A DNA stretch of 64,000 nucleotides from Halieaceae bacterium (GTDB taxonomy: Bacteria > Pseudomonadota > Gammaproteobacteria > Pseudomonadales > Halieaceae): positions 1,812 to 65,811 of the forward strand of contig JAHEEV010000001.1 in assembly GCA_024640505.1 (NCBI GenBank). Reading direction: 5' to 3'. Below, piece by piece: positions 1 through 13,283 of the stretch (its first letter is position 1; each line of letters opens with the position of its first letter). The notes beneath the pieces are model-generated. The model ran no database searches, had not been told where the DNA came from, and was given only the letters and a program-made list of their open reading frames with translations. Made by a program: the position numbers and the translations under genes.

Positions 1-372
1 GAGGGTCAACCAGTGTGGCCTGCTGCGGCCGAACAGATACACCTCCGGCTCGAGATTGCCGGTATCTTCCAGCAGGCCTGCCTGGAGTTTTGCAAGGTTC
101 AGGCCCGAATCGTCGATGCCGTAGATGATGTTGCCGCAGTCGGCGCAACTGTAGCGGGTGTTGGTGTGGCCCTTGTCGGATCTGCGGCTCCAGGCCGTGA
201 GTTCCCCCTTCACGTCCATGGCGTCGGCCGGCACGATCAGGCCCATGCTGAAGGCGCTGCCGGTACGTTTCTGGCAGCTGGTGCAGAAGCAGGCGTAGGT
301 AAACAGCGGCGCGGTGTTTACCGAGAAGCTGACAGCGCCGCACTGGCAGCTGCCCTCGAACGGTATGTCCAT
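1..372 (-). CDS. GFA-domain protein (glutathione-dependent formaldehyde-activating enzyme/centromere protein V family), 3' end cut by the window
   Basis: The frame reads from an ATG at 372 to the left edge without a stop, giving 124 residues. The N-terminus has the GFA zinc pattern: C9 and C11 in SCQCGAV, then C28, C30 and C33 in CFCTSC, and C76/C79 in CADCG, as in CENP-V/GFA folds. The family name comes from the Gfa enzyme that promotes S-hydroxymethylglutathione formation. Most members of this size have no proven substrate, so the reaction is not assigned. The gene lies 15 bases downstream of an OsmC-family gene on the same strand and is probably co-transcribed with it. The pairing suggests thiol or electrophile stress, which is inference. 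The C-terminus is outside the window. Confidence 0.85.
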   Translation of the reverse strand, partial: MDIPFEGSCQCGAVSFSVNTAPLFTYACFCTSCQKRTGSAFSMGLIVPADAMDVKGELTAWSRRSDKGHTNTRYSCADCGNIIYGIDDSGLNLAKLQAGLLEDTGNLEPEVYLFGRSRPHWLTL

Positions 373-387
373 ACTGTGCCCTCCGGG

Positions 388-822
388 CTATTCCTCGACG
401 ATCTCGATCTCCAGCCGGGTCTCGGCGTTCAGCGAGTTGGCGATCGGGCAGGCCCTATGGGCTTTCTGTACCAGTCGGTTGGCCTTTTCGGTGTCTGCTC
501 CCTCCGGGATGCGGAGGGTAAGGGCAATCTCGAAAGTAGTGAAACGATTCAGTTTATCGACCCGATCCAGTGTGCCCACGGCGCGGCAGCTCACGGTATT
601 CCACTCGAATTCCGATGTCCGGGCAATGGCACTGAAGCCTACGACGAGTCCGTCCATCACCGCGGCAATCAATAACATTTCAGGGCACCATTGGTTTCCG
701 GGTCCTCCGGCTTCGACAGAGGCTGCGGTCACCAGTTGCGGGACGTCCTCGGCTTTAAGTACCACGTTGCTGCCGGCTTCAGCAGTCGCGGTGACGTGAT
801 AATCGCAGGGTAGTTGGTGCAT
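388..822 (-). CDS. OsmC-family protein, paralogue 1, without the usual first cysteine
   Basis: This protein of about 144 residues has the OsmC/Ohr fold signature: a GGPGNQW motif, a central helix after it, and RACPIANSL near the C-terminus. OsmC and Ohr are thiol peroxidases that reduce organic hydroperoxides using two cysteines. The second cysteine is present (RACPI). The first, which in the neighbouring paralogue is the C of ANCFILTF, is replaced here by glycine (MDGLVVGF), although a new cysteine appears in QWCPE. Peroxidase activity is therefore doubtful. I chose the ATG at 822 because MHQLP aligns with MQEFP of the paralogue; an in-frame ATG at 837 would add five residues. The gene sits 15 bases upstream of the GFA gene and 210 bases downstream of the second OsmC gene. 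Confidence 0.85.
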   Translation of the reverse strand: MHQLPCDYHVTATAEAGSNVVLKAEDVPQLVTAASVEAGGPGNQWCPEMLLIAAVMDGLVVGFSAIARTSEFEWNTVSCRAVGTLDRVDKLNRFTTFEIALTLRIPEGADTEKANRLVQKAHRACPIANSLNAETRLEIEIVEE

Positions 823-930
823 GTCGGTTCCCGCCATTTGATGATCCGGTACTGGCTCTATGGCCTGGCTTGGTATGCCGTCATCCCGGTCAGATATTTA
901 TGTCACTCGAGCTAAACCCCAGCAGCCACA

Positions 931-1002
931 TCATCGCAAAGCCACCAGCGCGATGGCGCTCATGCAGAGGCTGCTCACTACGATCCAGGTCAGTACGCTC
1001 AT
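931..1002 (-). other. Possible 23-residue hydrophobic ORF in the gap between the two OsmC genes
   Basis: The 210-base gap between the two OsmC genes holds one short minus-strand ORF from the ATG at 1002 to a TGA at 931. It encodes a hydrophobic peptide with the core WIVVSSLCMSAIALVAL, which could form one membrane segment. It also resembles the first helix of some ZIP-family metal transporters, so it could be a remnant, but nothing after the stop continues that match. The only purine-rich stretch upstream (AGGA) is about 15 bases from the ATG, which is too far for a good ribosome site. I see no terminator in the gap. Low confidence that it is expressed. Confidence 0.15.
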
Positions 1003-1032
1003 GCTGGGACCGCAGTCCTGCGCGCCCGCGTT

Positions 1033-1470
1033 TCAGGGCTGTACGATGATTTCGGTCACCAGTTCAGTGTCCGCCATCAGGGACTGGGTGATCAGGCAGC
1101 CTCGCTCGGCCCTGTGCAGCAGGCGCTCGGCCTTCGCCGTATCTGTCCCCGATGGCACCGTGAGTTTGGCATTAACAGTGAACCGGGTAAATCGAGTGGC
1201 TTTGTCAACCCGTTCGAGAATGCCTACGGGAGAACACTCGAGGTGGGTCCAATCCAGTTTCGAGTTCCTGGCCACGGCGCGAAAGGTCAGGATAAAACAG
1301 TTGGCGACCGTGCCGACCAGCAGATGTTCGGGCGACCACTGGTCACCCGGCCCCCCGAATTCCACAGGTGGCGCGGTAATGATCTCGGGAAAATCGCCGG
1401 CTGCCACCGCGACATGGCTATCGACCGCGGCCTGCGCCGTGGCGTGATAGTGGTGGGGGAACTCCTGCAT
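1033..1470 (-). CDS. OsmC-family protein, paralogue 2, with both cysteines
   Basis: This 145-residue protein is clearly homologous to its downstream neighbour along the whole length. It keeps GGPGDQWSPEHLL, the first cysteine in ANCFILTF and the second in RGCLITQSL, so it fits a working OsmC/Ohr-type peroxiredoxin-like hydroperoxide reductase in the cytoplasm. The start at 1470 gives MQEFPHHYHA, the usual short lead into the first beta strand, with an AGG-containing site just upstream. It follows imuA on the same strand after 56 bases. The tandem arrangement suggests a local duplication. Substrate and physiological oxidant are unknown. Confidence 0.9.
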   Translation of the reverse strand: MQEFPHHYHATAQAAVDSHVAVAAGDFPEIITAPPVEFGGPGDQWSPEHLLVGTVANCFILTFRAVARNSKLDWTHLECSPVGILERVDKATRFTRFTVNAKLTVPSGTDTAKAERLLHRAERGCLITQSLMADTELVTEIIVQP

Positions 1471-1526
1471 GGAACCTGCATCCTGATATTGGTTTGGAAG
1501 CCGGAGTATATCGCTTTTTCAACCCA

Positions 1527-2264
1527 TTATTGATAGCTGAGACACACCTTATCTTTCGCCTGTCCGCTGACTGGCCACGCCGGCAGCTCCCATAGCTGCG
1601 GTTGGTGGGGCACGTCTTCGGACGGGGGCAGATCCACGTCGATGCCCTGGTTGCCGCCGCGCTGCTTGAGGATATGGACCCGGCGGTACTCCCGCATCTG
1701 CAGGCGCAGGCCGGCGGGGGCGTGGTTGCGGGCGGCCTGGTGGGGGCGGAACAATACCGCCAGGCTGTCGCCGCCGGCGGCGGCCAGCTGCAGCTTGCGC
1801 AGCTCGCCGTAGCGGTAGTCATGTGTGCCCAGCCAGCTGAATACGGCGCTGCAGGTACTGCTGCGCAGGGCCTGCTCGGTGGCCCACAGCAGGTCCTCGC
1901 GGTTGCGGGGGTGTACCAGCAGCACTTGCCCCGTGTCGATCCCGCGGGCCGCCAGCAGGGGGGCGTAGGGCGTATAGGGCGGGGCAATGAAGACCTGCCA
2001 GCGGCCCTGCTCGCTGAGGGTTTCCATGGCGGGCAGGAACAGGCCCATGGACCCCAGGCCGCTGCCGTCGCTGAGCAGCTCGATGGTGCTGCCCAGGGGC
2101 CAGCCACCCTGCTGCAATTCGGCATCCAGGGTGCTGTAGCCGCTGGACAGGCCCTCGCCGTCGTGCCGATCGTTGTTGGCAGAGAGTAAAGTCCCGTTAA
2201 ACTGGCCGCGATGGCCCCGCCAGGTATCCTGGCGCTGAATGACCTGCTCGAGCATCGGGTTCAT
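1527..2264 (-). CDS. imuA: ImuA-like RecA-fold protein, SOS-associated
   Basis: The protein has 245 residues from the ATG at 2264, which has a CGGAGG site 10 bases upstream. It starts MNPMLEQVIQR and carries QQGGWPLGSTIELL, the typical beginning of the RecA-like domain in ImuA/SulA-like proteins. No intact Walker A GKT is visible, as is usual for ImuA. ImuA normally works with ImuB and the polymerase DnaE2 in damage-induced mutagenesis, encoded in one SOS operon. Here the next genes downstream are OsmC and GFA proteins, so imuB and dnaE2 are not adjacent. A perfect LexA-type box lies 36 bases upstream of the start. Reading further upstream in frame would run through the LexA box and a REP element, so the longer ORF is not used. 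Confidence 0.85.
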   Translation of the reverse strand: MNPMLEQVIQRQDTWRGHRGQFNGTLLSANNDRHDGEGLSSGYSTLDAELQQGGWPLGSTIELLSDGSGLGSMGLFLPAMETLSEQGRWQVFIAPPYTPYAPLLAARGIDTGQVLLVHPRNREDLLWATEQALRSSTCSAVFSWLGTHDYRYGELRKLQLAAAGGDSLAVLFRPHQAARNHAPAGLRLQMREYRRVHILKQRGGNQGIDVDLPPSEDVPHQPQLWELPAWPVSGQAKDKVCLSYQ

Positions 2265-2299
2265 GGCGATAAAACCTCCGGGGAGAATGGCCCAAAATA

Positions 2300-2315
2300 C
2301 TGTATAAACATACAG
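2300..2315 (-). promoter_or_regulatory. LexA (SOS) box upstream of imuA
   Basis: The 16 bases CTGTATAAACATACAG match the gammaproteobacterial LexA consensus CTG-N10-CAG, with CTGT and ACAG half-sites. The box lies 36 bases before the imuA start, where it would cover the promoter. Possible -35 (TTGCAT) and -10 (TACTGT) hexamers can be drawn around 2310-2340 on the minus strand. Confidence 0.85.
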
Positions 2316-2351
2316 TAGTTCGGTATCCGGAAGAATGCAAGTCCAGAAACA

Positions 2352-2433
2352 CCCGCCTGTAGGAGCCCGCTCCGCGGGCGATTTGGGAGTGGGCCTATGG
2401 AAATCGCCCGCGGAGCGGGCTCCCACAGGCGGG
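2352..2433. repeat. REP-like palindrome between imuA and holA
   Basis: Two 33-base arms (2352-2384 and 2401-2433) form an inverted repeat with one mismatch around a 16-base loop. The core is AGCCCGCTCCGCGGGCGA. Partial extra copies of the arm (GCGGGCTCCTACAG) follow up to about 2460, next to the holA stop codon. The same core occurs three times at 33171-33306, so this is a dispersed family. It resembles the REP sequences common in gammaproteobacterial intergenic DNA. It could also act as a terminator or mRNA stabiliser for holA. Confidence 0.85.
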
Positions 2434-2451
2434 CTCCTACAGAGCGGGCTT

Positions 2452-3479
2452 CTATAGAGCGGGGCGGTGCGGGCCGGTGGCGCAGAGCCCGGTGACGAGG
2501 TCTTCCAGGTTGTCCCAGGGGCGGCCATCTGCGAAGCCCTTGATACTGCCGTCGACCCGGGATGCCTGTTCCAGCAAACCGGAGAGGGTGCCGGTGCTGT
2601 GACGGGCCAGGGCCGACTGCATCAGCCCCATGCGATTTTTCCACACCCGTCGCGCATTGAGCGCCTGTTGGACCGACTGTCCCTGATCGCAGTCGACCTG
2701 TACTTCGTACAGGGTGCGGATTTCCCGGGCCAGGGCCCAGAGGACCACGGCGGGCTCAGTACCCTCGCTGCGCAGTCCATGCAGCATGCGGAGGCTGCCC
2801 GTGGCGTTGCCCCCGAGGGCGCTGTCCGCCATATCGAACAGGTTGTAGCGGGCATTATCGGAGACCGCATCGGTGATAGTCGTAGCGGTGATACGGGAAT
2901 CGGTGGCCAGGAGCTTGAGTTTTTCGACTTCCTGCACTGCTGCCAGCAGGTTTCCCTCCACCCGTTCGCACAGCAGTTGCAGGGCATCGTCGTCGATACT
3001 CATGCCGGCACTCCGTACCCGCTGCTGCAGCCAGCGGGGCAGGTTGCGGGCATCCACCGGCCAGACCTGTACCGTAGCGCCGGCCTGGTCCAGCGCCCGG
3101 TACCATTTGCTGTTGGTCGATTGCTTGTCGATCTTGCCGGCGATGATCAGCAGGACGTCGTCGCCGCTGGCCACGTCGAGGTACTCACACAGCGCCTTGC
3201 TGCCCTCCGCCCCCGGTTTGCCACTGGGGAGTCGCAGCTCTACCAGCTTGCGCTCGGCGAACAGGGACATGCTGGTGGCACTGTGCAGGAGGTCCTGCCA
3301 GTTGAAGCCCGAGACGCCGCTGTCGATCACCTCCCGGTCGCTGCAGCCTGCCTCCCGGGCGCCGCGCCGCACGAGGTCACAACACTCCTGCAGGAGCAGG
3401 GGTTCGTCGCCACTGATGAGGTAGACGGGCAGGAGCTCTTGTTGCAGTTGGCTGGCGAGTTTTTCGGGGTAGACACGCA

Positions 3480-3480
<1 letters not shown>
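2452..3480 (-). CDS. holA: DNA polymerase III subunit delta
   Basis: This 342-residue protein matches HolA in length and layout: N-terminal MRVYPEKLASQL, then SGDEPLLLQE, where the degenerate ATPase fold begins, and GNLLAAVQEVEKLKLL in the middle domain. Delta opens the beta sliding clamp as part of the gamma clamp-loader complex. The start codon overlaps the lptE stop (ATGA), and lptE in turn overlaps leuS. This leuS-lptE-holA order is conserved in gammaproteobacteria and implies one transcript. The C-terminus ends next to a REP palindrome. Confidence 0.95.
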
Positions 3481-6890
<3,410 letters not shown>

Positions 6891-6965
6891 CGGTTGGAGC
6901 GGATCGGCCGGAAAAACCCCCATACCACAATGGCGAAACAACCGAATCGGGTCCATGCTTAGGGG

Positions 6966-7331
6966 ATGCGCAAGACCAGTGACATCATCTGGCAGGATGC
7001 CCAGCACCAGGTGTTGTTCGAGATTCTTGACCTCATCAGGGAGCCGGGGGCCGATCCCCGGGTTCTGCTGCGGCTCAAGGATTACTCCGAGCACCACTTC
7101 GCCCTGGAAGAGCGGTACATGGAATTGCTGGACTTCCCCGACCGTGATGCACATATCGAATCACATGACCGTTTCCGCGCAGAGATCGAGGAAATAATGC
7201 TCGGCCTGAATAAGGCTGACCCGGTGTTCATGGGCCTCGTGGCGACATTTCTCACCGAGTGGCTGACGCGTCATGTGTTTGGGGTCGACAAGGAACTGGA
7301 AGCGTTCATCCTGGCGTCCACCGCCAAATAA
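6966..7331 (+). CDS. Bacteriohemerythrin
   Basis: This 121-residue protein is a single hemerythrin four-helix domain that holds a di-iron site and binds O2. All expected ligands can be placed: H14 in DAQHQ, H44 and E48 in HHFALEE, H63 and H67 in HIESH, and H103 with D108 in RHVFGVD. There is no signal peptide or fused signalling domain, so it is probably a cytoplasmic oxygen-binding or oxygen-sensing protein. It stands alone, downstream of the palindromic elements, and converges on lnt with 5 bases between the stop codons. Confidence 0.9.
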   Translation: MRKTSDIIWQDAQHQVLFEILDLIREPGADPRVLLRLKDYSEHHFALEERYMELLDFPDRDAHIESHDRFRAEIEEIMLGLNKADPVFMGLVATFLTEWLTRHVFGVDKELEAFILASTAK

Positions 7332-7336
7332 GCCGG

Positions 7337-8851
7337 TCAGTCGGTTTCCCGCCAGAACCCCAGGTACATCAGGATCATCAGCAGTAATCCGGTTGCGCAG
7401 CCGGCGATGATGGGCGTGGAACCGAAGCTGCTGAAGGGCGTCAGGCCCAGCATGACTTCCGCCTCTCCCACCAGCGTGGTTTCGACGAACTGCTCAGTGC
7501 GGTTAACGATCTGGCCCCGGTGGTCGATGATTGCCGAGACGCCGTTGTTGGTGCCGCGGATCAGGTAGCGACCGGTTTCCAGGGCCCGCATCTGGGCAAT
7601 CTGCAGGTGCTGCAGGGGACCGATGGATTTCCCGAACCAGCTGTCGTTGCTGATGGTGATCAACAGTTCAGACTCGCGGGCACCCCGGGCCACCTGGTCG
7701 GGGTAGACGATCTCATAGCAGATGAAGGGCGCAACCCGGAATGCCCCGGCCTGCAGCGGACCCTGATCAGCCGGCCCCGGGCTGAAGGTCGACATGGGCA
7801 GGTCGAAAAATTCGATCAGCCCACGCAGCCATCGCTCCAGCGGGACATATTCTCCGAAGGGTACCAACCGGCGCTTGTGGTAGACCCCCTCTCCCTGGCC
7901 GAGCACCATGATGCTGTTGTGGTAGATGCCCTCGCCCTGCCCGCGAAAGGGGATGCCGGTTATCACGGCGGTCTCCTCCGCCAGGGCCCGCAGGGCAATG
8001 GGGTCCAGGAACCTCCGGGCCTGCTCGTAGTAGCCGGGGATGGCAGCTTCCGGCCAGACCAGGATATCGCTGCCGAAGTGGTCGTTGCTGGCGTCCCTGA
8101 GGCGGTCCAGGATGGTCTGGTACCAGGCCGGATCCCACTTGTGCTCCTGGGGGATGTTGGGCTGGTAGAGGGCGACCGAAAGGGGCCTGTCACTGGCGTT
8201 GGCCACCCATTGAACCGGTTTCAGTACCCCGCCACCGGCCCAGAGGATGATAACGATCACGGCGTAGGTGAAGCACGCCACCCGCTGTCGGCTGCGCCAT
8301 GCCAGGAACAGGCAGCTGGCGGTCAGCGCGCAGATGAAGGAGAGCCCGTAGACCCCAAGGACCGGCGCCCAGCCGGCGATCCAGGTGTCGATATGGGCAT
8401 AGCCGAGGAACAGCCAGGGGAACCCGGTGAGTAACCAGCTGCGCAGCCACTCGAAGAGCACCCACAATACGGGGAAACCCATCAGCATGCCTCCGGGCAG
8501 CGGTCGTACGAAGCGGACATAACACCAGGCAAAGAGTGCGTGCAGCAGGGCGAGGGCGGCGCAGAACAGCGCCGTCAGGGCAGCCGCCAGGGGAGCGCCG
8601 GCATGGCCGTAGACATGTATGCTGACGTAGACCCAGGAGACGCCGCTGCCGAACAGGCCCAGGCCAAACAGCCAGCCCCGCCAGAGCGCCGCACGGGGGC
8701 TGCAGGTGCACAGCAGGTAGGCGTACAGGGCGCACCCCAGGATCCCGGCGGGCCACAGTTCGAAGGGCGCCAGTGACAGGGTGATCATCGCGCCTGCGAG
8801 CAGTGCCAGCAGCAGCAATAACATCGGATGCAGACTGGGGGAGGTGTTCAT
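7337..8851 (-). CDS. lnt: Apolipoprotein N-acyltransferase
   Basis: Lnt adds the third acyl chain to the N-terminal cysteine of lipoproteins at the periplasmic face of the inner membrane. The 504-residue protein has several N-terminal membrane segments followed by a nitrilase-like domain with the catalytic triad in order: Glu in WPEAAIPG, Lys in HKRRLVPFGEY and Cys in PFICYEIVYPD. A last membrane helix closes the C-terminus (LLLMILMYLGFW). It is the final gene of the ybeZ-ybeY-corC-lnt operon and starts 18 bases after corC, a conserved arrangement. Confidence 0.96.
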   Translation of the reverse strand: MNTSPSLHPMLLLLLALLAGAMITLSLAPFELWPAGILGCALYAYLLCTCSPRAALWRGWLFGLGLFGSGVSWVYVSIHVYGHAGAPLAAALTALFCAALALLHALFAWCYVRFVRPLPGGMLMGFPVLWVLFEWLRSWLLTGFPWLFLGYAHIDTWIAGWAPVLGVYGLSFICALTASCLFLAWRSRQRVACFTYAVIVIILWAGGGVLKPVQWVANASDRPLSVALYQPNIPQEHKWDPAWYQTILDRLRDASNDHFGSDILVWPEAAIPGYYEQARRFLDPIALRALAEETAVITGIPFRGQGEGIYHNSIMVLGQGEGVYHKRRLVPFGEYVPLERWLRGLIEFFDLPMSTFSPGPADQGPLQAGAFRVAPFICYEIVYPDQVARGARESELLITISNDSWFGKSIGPLQHLQIAQMRALETGRYLIRGTNNGVSAIIDHRGQIVNRTEQFVETTLVGEAEVMLGLTPFSSFGSTPIIAGCATGLLLMILMYLGFWRETD

Positions 8852-8869
8852 GCCCGACCGGTCGTCGGC

Positions 8870-9715
8870 TCAGTCTCGCAGGGGCCGCATGCGCAGGCTG
8901 TGGATCTTGCGCCGGTCCGCATTGATAACCTTGAACTCGAACTGGTCGATGGTGGCGGTTTCGTTGCGGGAGGGCATATGACCCAGTGCCTGGATCACCA
9001 GGCCGCCGATGGTGTCAAACTCCTCATCGCTGAATGTGGTGCCGAAGTGCTCGTTGAAATCCTCGATCGGTGTGAGCGCCTTGATGAAGTAATCGTCGTC
9101 GCTGATGCGGCGGATGTAGCGGTCAGCTTCGACATCGGTCTCGTCCTCGATATCCCCGACGATCTCCTCGAGCACATCCTCGATGGTCACCAGACCGGCA
9201 ACCCCCCCGTACTCGTCGATCACAATGGCCATATGGTTGCGGTTCTCGCGGAATTCCCTCAGCAGGACGTTGAGCCGCTTGCTCTCCGGGACGACGACGG
9301 TAGGGCGCAGCAATTCCTCTATCCTGAATTTGCTGCTGTCATTCTCGAGAATCTGCGGCAGCAGATCCTTGGCCAGGAGGATGCCGAGGATATCGTCGTG
9401 GCTTTCGCCGATCACCGGGTAGCGGGAGTGGGCGGCCTGGATGATCTGCGGCAACATCTCCTCCAGCGGGGAATCTGCCCGGATAACGACCATTTGCGCC
9501 CGGGGGATCATGATATCGCGGGCCTGCATATCGCTGACCTGCATCGCGCCTTCCATGATGCTGCGGGCGTCCTCGTCGATAACCTCGTTCTCGGCGGCGA
9601 TGGACAGCACATCTTCCAGGTCATTGCGATTGCGCGGCTCGGAGGAGAACAACTGCCCGATCTTTTCTATCCAGGATCGCTCTTCCGGCTCGTTGTCGGA
9701 TCGTTCGTCGTTCAT
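8870..9715 (-). CDS. corC: CorC/YbeX family protein with CBS pair and transporter-associated domain
   Basis: This 281-residue cytoplasmic protein has an N-terminal acidic segment, two CBS domains (around [13 protein letters not shown] and [28 protein letters not shown]) and a C-terminal CorC/HlyC domain. The last motif is the family signature. CorC-type proteins are linked to magnesium/cobalt resistance and, as YbeX, to ribosome metabolism. The start overlaps the ybeY stop by four bases and lnt follows after 18 bases. Confidence 0.95.
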   Translation of the reverse strand: MNDERSDNEPEERSWIEKIGQLFSSEPRNRNDLEDVLSIAAENEVIDEDARSIMEGAMQVSDMQARDIMIPRAQMVVIRADSPLEEMLPQIIQAAHSRYPVIGESHDDILGILLAKDLLPQILENDSSKFRIEELLRPTVVVPESKRLNVLLREFRENRNHMAIVIDEYGGVAGLVTIEDVLEEIVGDIEDETDVEADRYIRRISDDDYFIKALTPIEDFNEHFGTTFSDEEFDTIGGLVIQALGHMPSRNETATIDQFEFKVINADRRKIHSLRMRPLRD

Positions 9716-10190
9716 GCTCCCGCCTGCTCCAGGACTGATTTGCTTCCGTAGGGGCAGGGATAACCGAGACCCGCCAGGATCGTCGTCTCCAGTGCCTCCA
9801 TCCGTGCCGCGTCGTCGTCCTCGACATGGTCATAGCCCAGCAGGTGAAGGGTGCCATGGACGGTCATGTGCGCCCAGTGTTCGGTCTCGTGCTTGCCCTG
9901 CTGCGCCGCCTCCCGCCGGACCACCGGTGCGCAGATCACGATATCGCCGAGCAGAGGCAGCTCGAGTTCCGGTGGCAGTTCGCTGGGAAACGAGAGTACA
10001 TTGGTCGGGCCGGGCTTGCGGCGGTACGTCTGGTTGAGCGAGGACATTTCCGCTTCATCCACCACCCGTACGGTGATTTCGACGTCCCCGGGATGACCCT
10101 GCGCGGCCAGCGTTGCCGCGATCCAGTCACGCAACTGACGCGCTTCGGGCGCGGGGGCTTCACTGGCCCGCTGGAGTGCCACCTGCAGGC

Positions 10191-10194
<4 letters not shown>
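9712..10194 (-). CDS. ybeY: Endoribonuclease YbeY (rRNA maturation/ribosome quality control)
   Basis: YbeY is a zinc-dependent single-strand RNase needed for 16S rRNA 3' processing and ribosome quality control. The 160-residue protein carries the zinc motif [11 protein letters not shown] (three histidines) near residue 115-125 and the upstream TNVLSFP segment typical of the family. It overlaps ybeZ at its start and corC at its end by four bases each, indicating translational coupling. Confidence 0.96.
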
Positions 10195-11213
<1,019 letters not shown>

Positions 11214-11252
11214 AATAACCTGTTGCCACGGCGGGCATGATTGATAAGTGTA

Positions 11253-11280
11253 AGCATATACGGGATTTTGTCGCCGTCAA
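11253..11280 (-). promoter_or_regulatory. Sigma-70-type promoter for ybeZ-ybeY-corC-lnt
   Basis: On the minus strand there is TTGACG (-35, 11275-11280), a 16-base spacer, and TATGCT (-10, 11253-11258). The -35 hexamer overlaps the stop codon of miaB (11277-11279), so the operon could be transcribed both from miaB and from this promoter. Confidence 0.5.
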
Positions 11281-12608
11281 CCGACGCTCAATACGCCGCG
11301 CAGTGAGTTCGGCAGTGCCTCGATGACGTCCACCTGCACAAACTGGCCGATCAGTGACGGGTCATCGGCAGGGAAATTGACGACCCGGTTGTTCTCCGTG
11401 CGGCCCTGCAGCTGCCCCGGATCCTTTTTCGAGATGCCCGTGACCAGGATGGTGTGGGTGCGGCCCACCATCTGCCGGCTGATCTGCTGTGCATGCTGGT
11501 TGATCCGGGTCTGCAGGATCTGCAGGCGCTGTTTCTTGGTGGCTTCATCGGTGGTGTCCGGGAGCTCCGCCGCCGGTGTGCCCGGTCTGGCGCTGTAGAT
11601 AAAGCTGAATGAGACGTCGAAACCGATCTCCTCGATCAGCTTCATGGTGGCGGCGAAATCATCGTCAGTTTCGCCCGGAAAACCGATGATGAAATCCGAG
11701 GAGATACTGATGTCGGGGCGAATTTTGCGCAGTCGACGGATCTTCGATTTGTATTCCAGTACCGTGTGCCCCCGTTTCATGGCCGCCAGGATGCGGTCGG
11801 AACCGCTCTGCACCGGCAGGTGCAGGTGATCCACCAATTGTGGAATCTGCGCGTAGGCCTCGATGAGGGCATCGGAAAACTCCACCGGGTGGGAGGTCGT
11901 GTAACGGATGCGTTCGATGCCCGGGACGCGCGCCACGAAGTGCAGCAGTTCGGCGAAGTCGACGGTCTCGCCCTCGTGGTTCTCTCCCCGGTAGGCGTTG
12001 ACATTCTGGCCCAGAAGATTCACTTCGCGCACGCCGCCGTCGGCCAGGTGCGCAATCTCGGCGATGACGTCATCCAGCGGCCGGGAAACCTCCTCGCCGC
12101 GGGTGTAGGGCACGACACAGAATGTGCAGTACTTGCTGCAGCCCTCCATGATGGAGACAAAGGCGGTGGGGCCCTCGACCCTGGGCTCGGGCAGTCGGTC
12201 GAATTTCTCGATCTCGGGGAAGCTGACATCCACCACGATGGCGCCCCCCGGGCCGCGCTGCGCCATCATCTCGGGCAGCCGGTGCAGGGTCTGTGGTCCG
12301 AACACCAGGTCCACGTAGGGGGCGCGCCGGCCGATCTCCTCCCCCTCCTGGCTGGCCACGCAGCCGCCCACGCCGATCACCAGGTCCGGGTTCTTCTGCT
12401 TCAGCTGCTTCCAGCGACCCAGCTGGTGGAAGACCTTCTCCTGAGCTTTTTCCCTTATGGAACAGGTGTTTAGCAGCAGCACGTCGGCTTCTTCCGGGTT
12501 TTCCGTGGGTACCAGGTCACAGCGCTCGCGCAGCAGGTCTCGCATACGGGCCGAGTCGTATTCGTTCATCTGGCAGCCGTGGGTCTTGATGTACAGCTTC
12601 TTGCTCAA
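11277..12608 (-). CDS. miaB: tRNA-2-methylthio-N6-isopentenyladenosine synthase MiaB
   Basis: MiaB is a radical-SAM methylthiotransferase that modifies A37 of tRNAs reading U-starting codons. The 443-residue protein has the N-terminal MTTase domain with its three cluster cysteines ([31 protein letters not shown]), the radical-SAM motif CSKYCTFC near residue 157, and a C-terminal TRAM domain. It is followed by the ybeZ operon, a conserved gammaproteobacterial order. The start at 12608 ([15 protein letters not shown]) is the standard one. Confidence 0.97.
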   Translation of the reverse strand: MSKKLYIKTHGCQMNEYDSARMRDLLRERCDLVPTENPEEADVLLLNTCSIREKAQEKVFHQLGRWKQLKQKNPDLVIGVGGCVASQEGEEIGRRAPYVDLVFGPQTLHRLPEMMAQRGPGGAIVVDVSFPEIEKFDRLPEPRVEGPTAFVSIMEGCSKYCTFCVVPYTRGEEVSRPLDDVIAEIAHLADGGVREVNLLGQNVNAYRGENHEGETVDFAELLHFVARVPGIERIRYTTSHPVEFSDALIEAYAQIPQLVDHLHLPVQSGSDRILAAMKRGHTVLEYKSKIRRLRKIRPDISISSDFIIGFPGETDDDFAATMKLIEEIGFDVSFSFIYSARPGTPAAELPDTTDEATKKQRLQILQTRINQHAQQISRQMVGRTHTILVTGISKKDPGQLQGRTENNRVVNFPADDPSLIGQFVQVDVIEALPNSLRGVLSVG

Positions 12609-12667
12609 TGGGGTTCCCGGGGTGGCGGCGACGCCGCGCGCTGGTCCGTCGTTGCAAAGGGCGGGCG

Positions 12668-12673
12668 ATTATA
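12668..12673 (-). promoter_or_regulatory. Candidate -10 element of miaB (TATAAT)
   Basis: A perfect TATAAT occurs on the minus strand 60 bases before the miaB start in the divergent miaB/DUF1820 gap (12609-12792). No convincing -35 hexamer is seen at 16-18 bases, so the call rests on the -10 match and position only. Confidence 0.35.
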
Positions 12674-12792
12674 CAGATTTACCGCGTCCAAACCCAGCGG
12701 ACAGGCTGGCATTCTTGGTCTATGGTGGTAATATTGCCGCCCCCTGAAATCCGGCGCCTGAGGGCGCAGTCCACCCACCTCGAGAGGAAAGC

Positions 12793-13137
12793 ATGGCCAG
12801 AGAACCCGTCTACAAGGTGATTTTCCAGAACGGCAGCCAGCTGTTCGAGGTCTTTGCCCGCCAGATCTACCAGAGTGACATGTGGGGCTTCATCGAGGTG
12901 GAGGAGTTCGTGTTCGGTGAGCGCTCCCAGATCGTGGTCGATCCCAGCGAGGAGAAACTGAAGAACGAGTTCAGCGGGGTGACCCGCAGCTACATCCCCC
13001 TCCAGGCCATCATTCGCATCGACGAGGTGGACAAGGAAGGCAGCGCGAGAATATCCGATGCGCCCGCCACGGGCGGCAATATCGCCAGCTTTCCCTTCAC
13101 CGGCGCCCCGACGGGACAGAAGGGCAGCGAGGAGTAG
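12793..13137 (+). CDS. DUF1820 family protein
   Basis: This 114-residue soluble protein begins MAREPVYKVIFQNGSQLFEVFARQI and contains WGFIEVEEFVFGE and IPLQAIIRIDEVDKEG, the hallmarks of the DUF1820 family found across Gammaproteobacteria. Its function is unknown. The ATG has a GAGAGGAAAG site 4-12 bases upstream. It is divergent from miaB. The C-terminal 25 residues are low in conservation signals and rich in Gly, Ala and Pro. Confidence 0.85.
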   Translation: MAREPVYKVIFQNGSQLFEVFARQIYQSDMWGFIEVEEFVFGERSQIVVDPSEEKLKNEFSGVTRSYIPLQAIIRIDEVDKEGSARISDAPATGGNIASFPFTGAPTGQKGSEE

Positions 13138-13283
13138 CGGAAAACCTGTTTACGGGCAGCGGGCTCTCGCAGGTCGGAGTCCACCCTGGCGCGCATTGCC
13201 AGTCGACTGGCGTCCGGCGCCACTGATTGCCAACCTGGCAGTCGCTACTATGCTGCTCTGTGAAAATACCGGGATAGACTGTC

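Noticed and set aside
931-1002. 23-residue hydrophobic ORF considered as a ZIP-transporter pseudogene
   Set aside because: The resemblance is limited to one helix, and no other frame downstream continues the transporter, so decay of a real gene cannot be shown.
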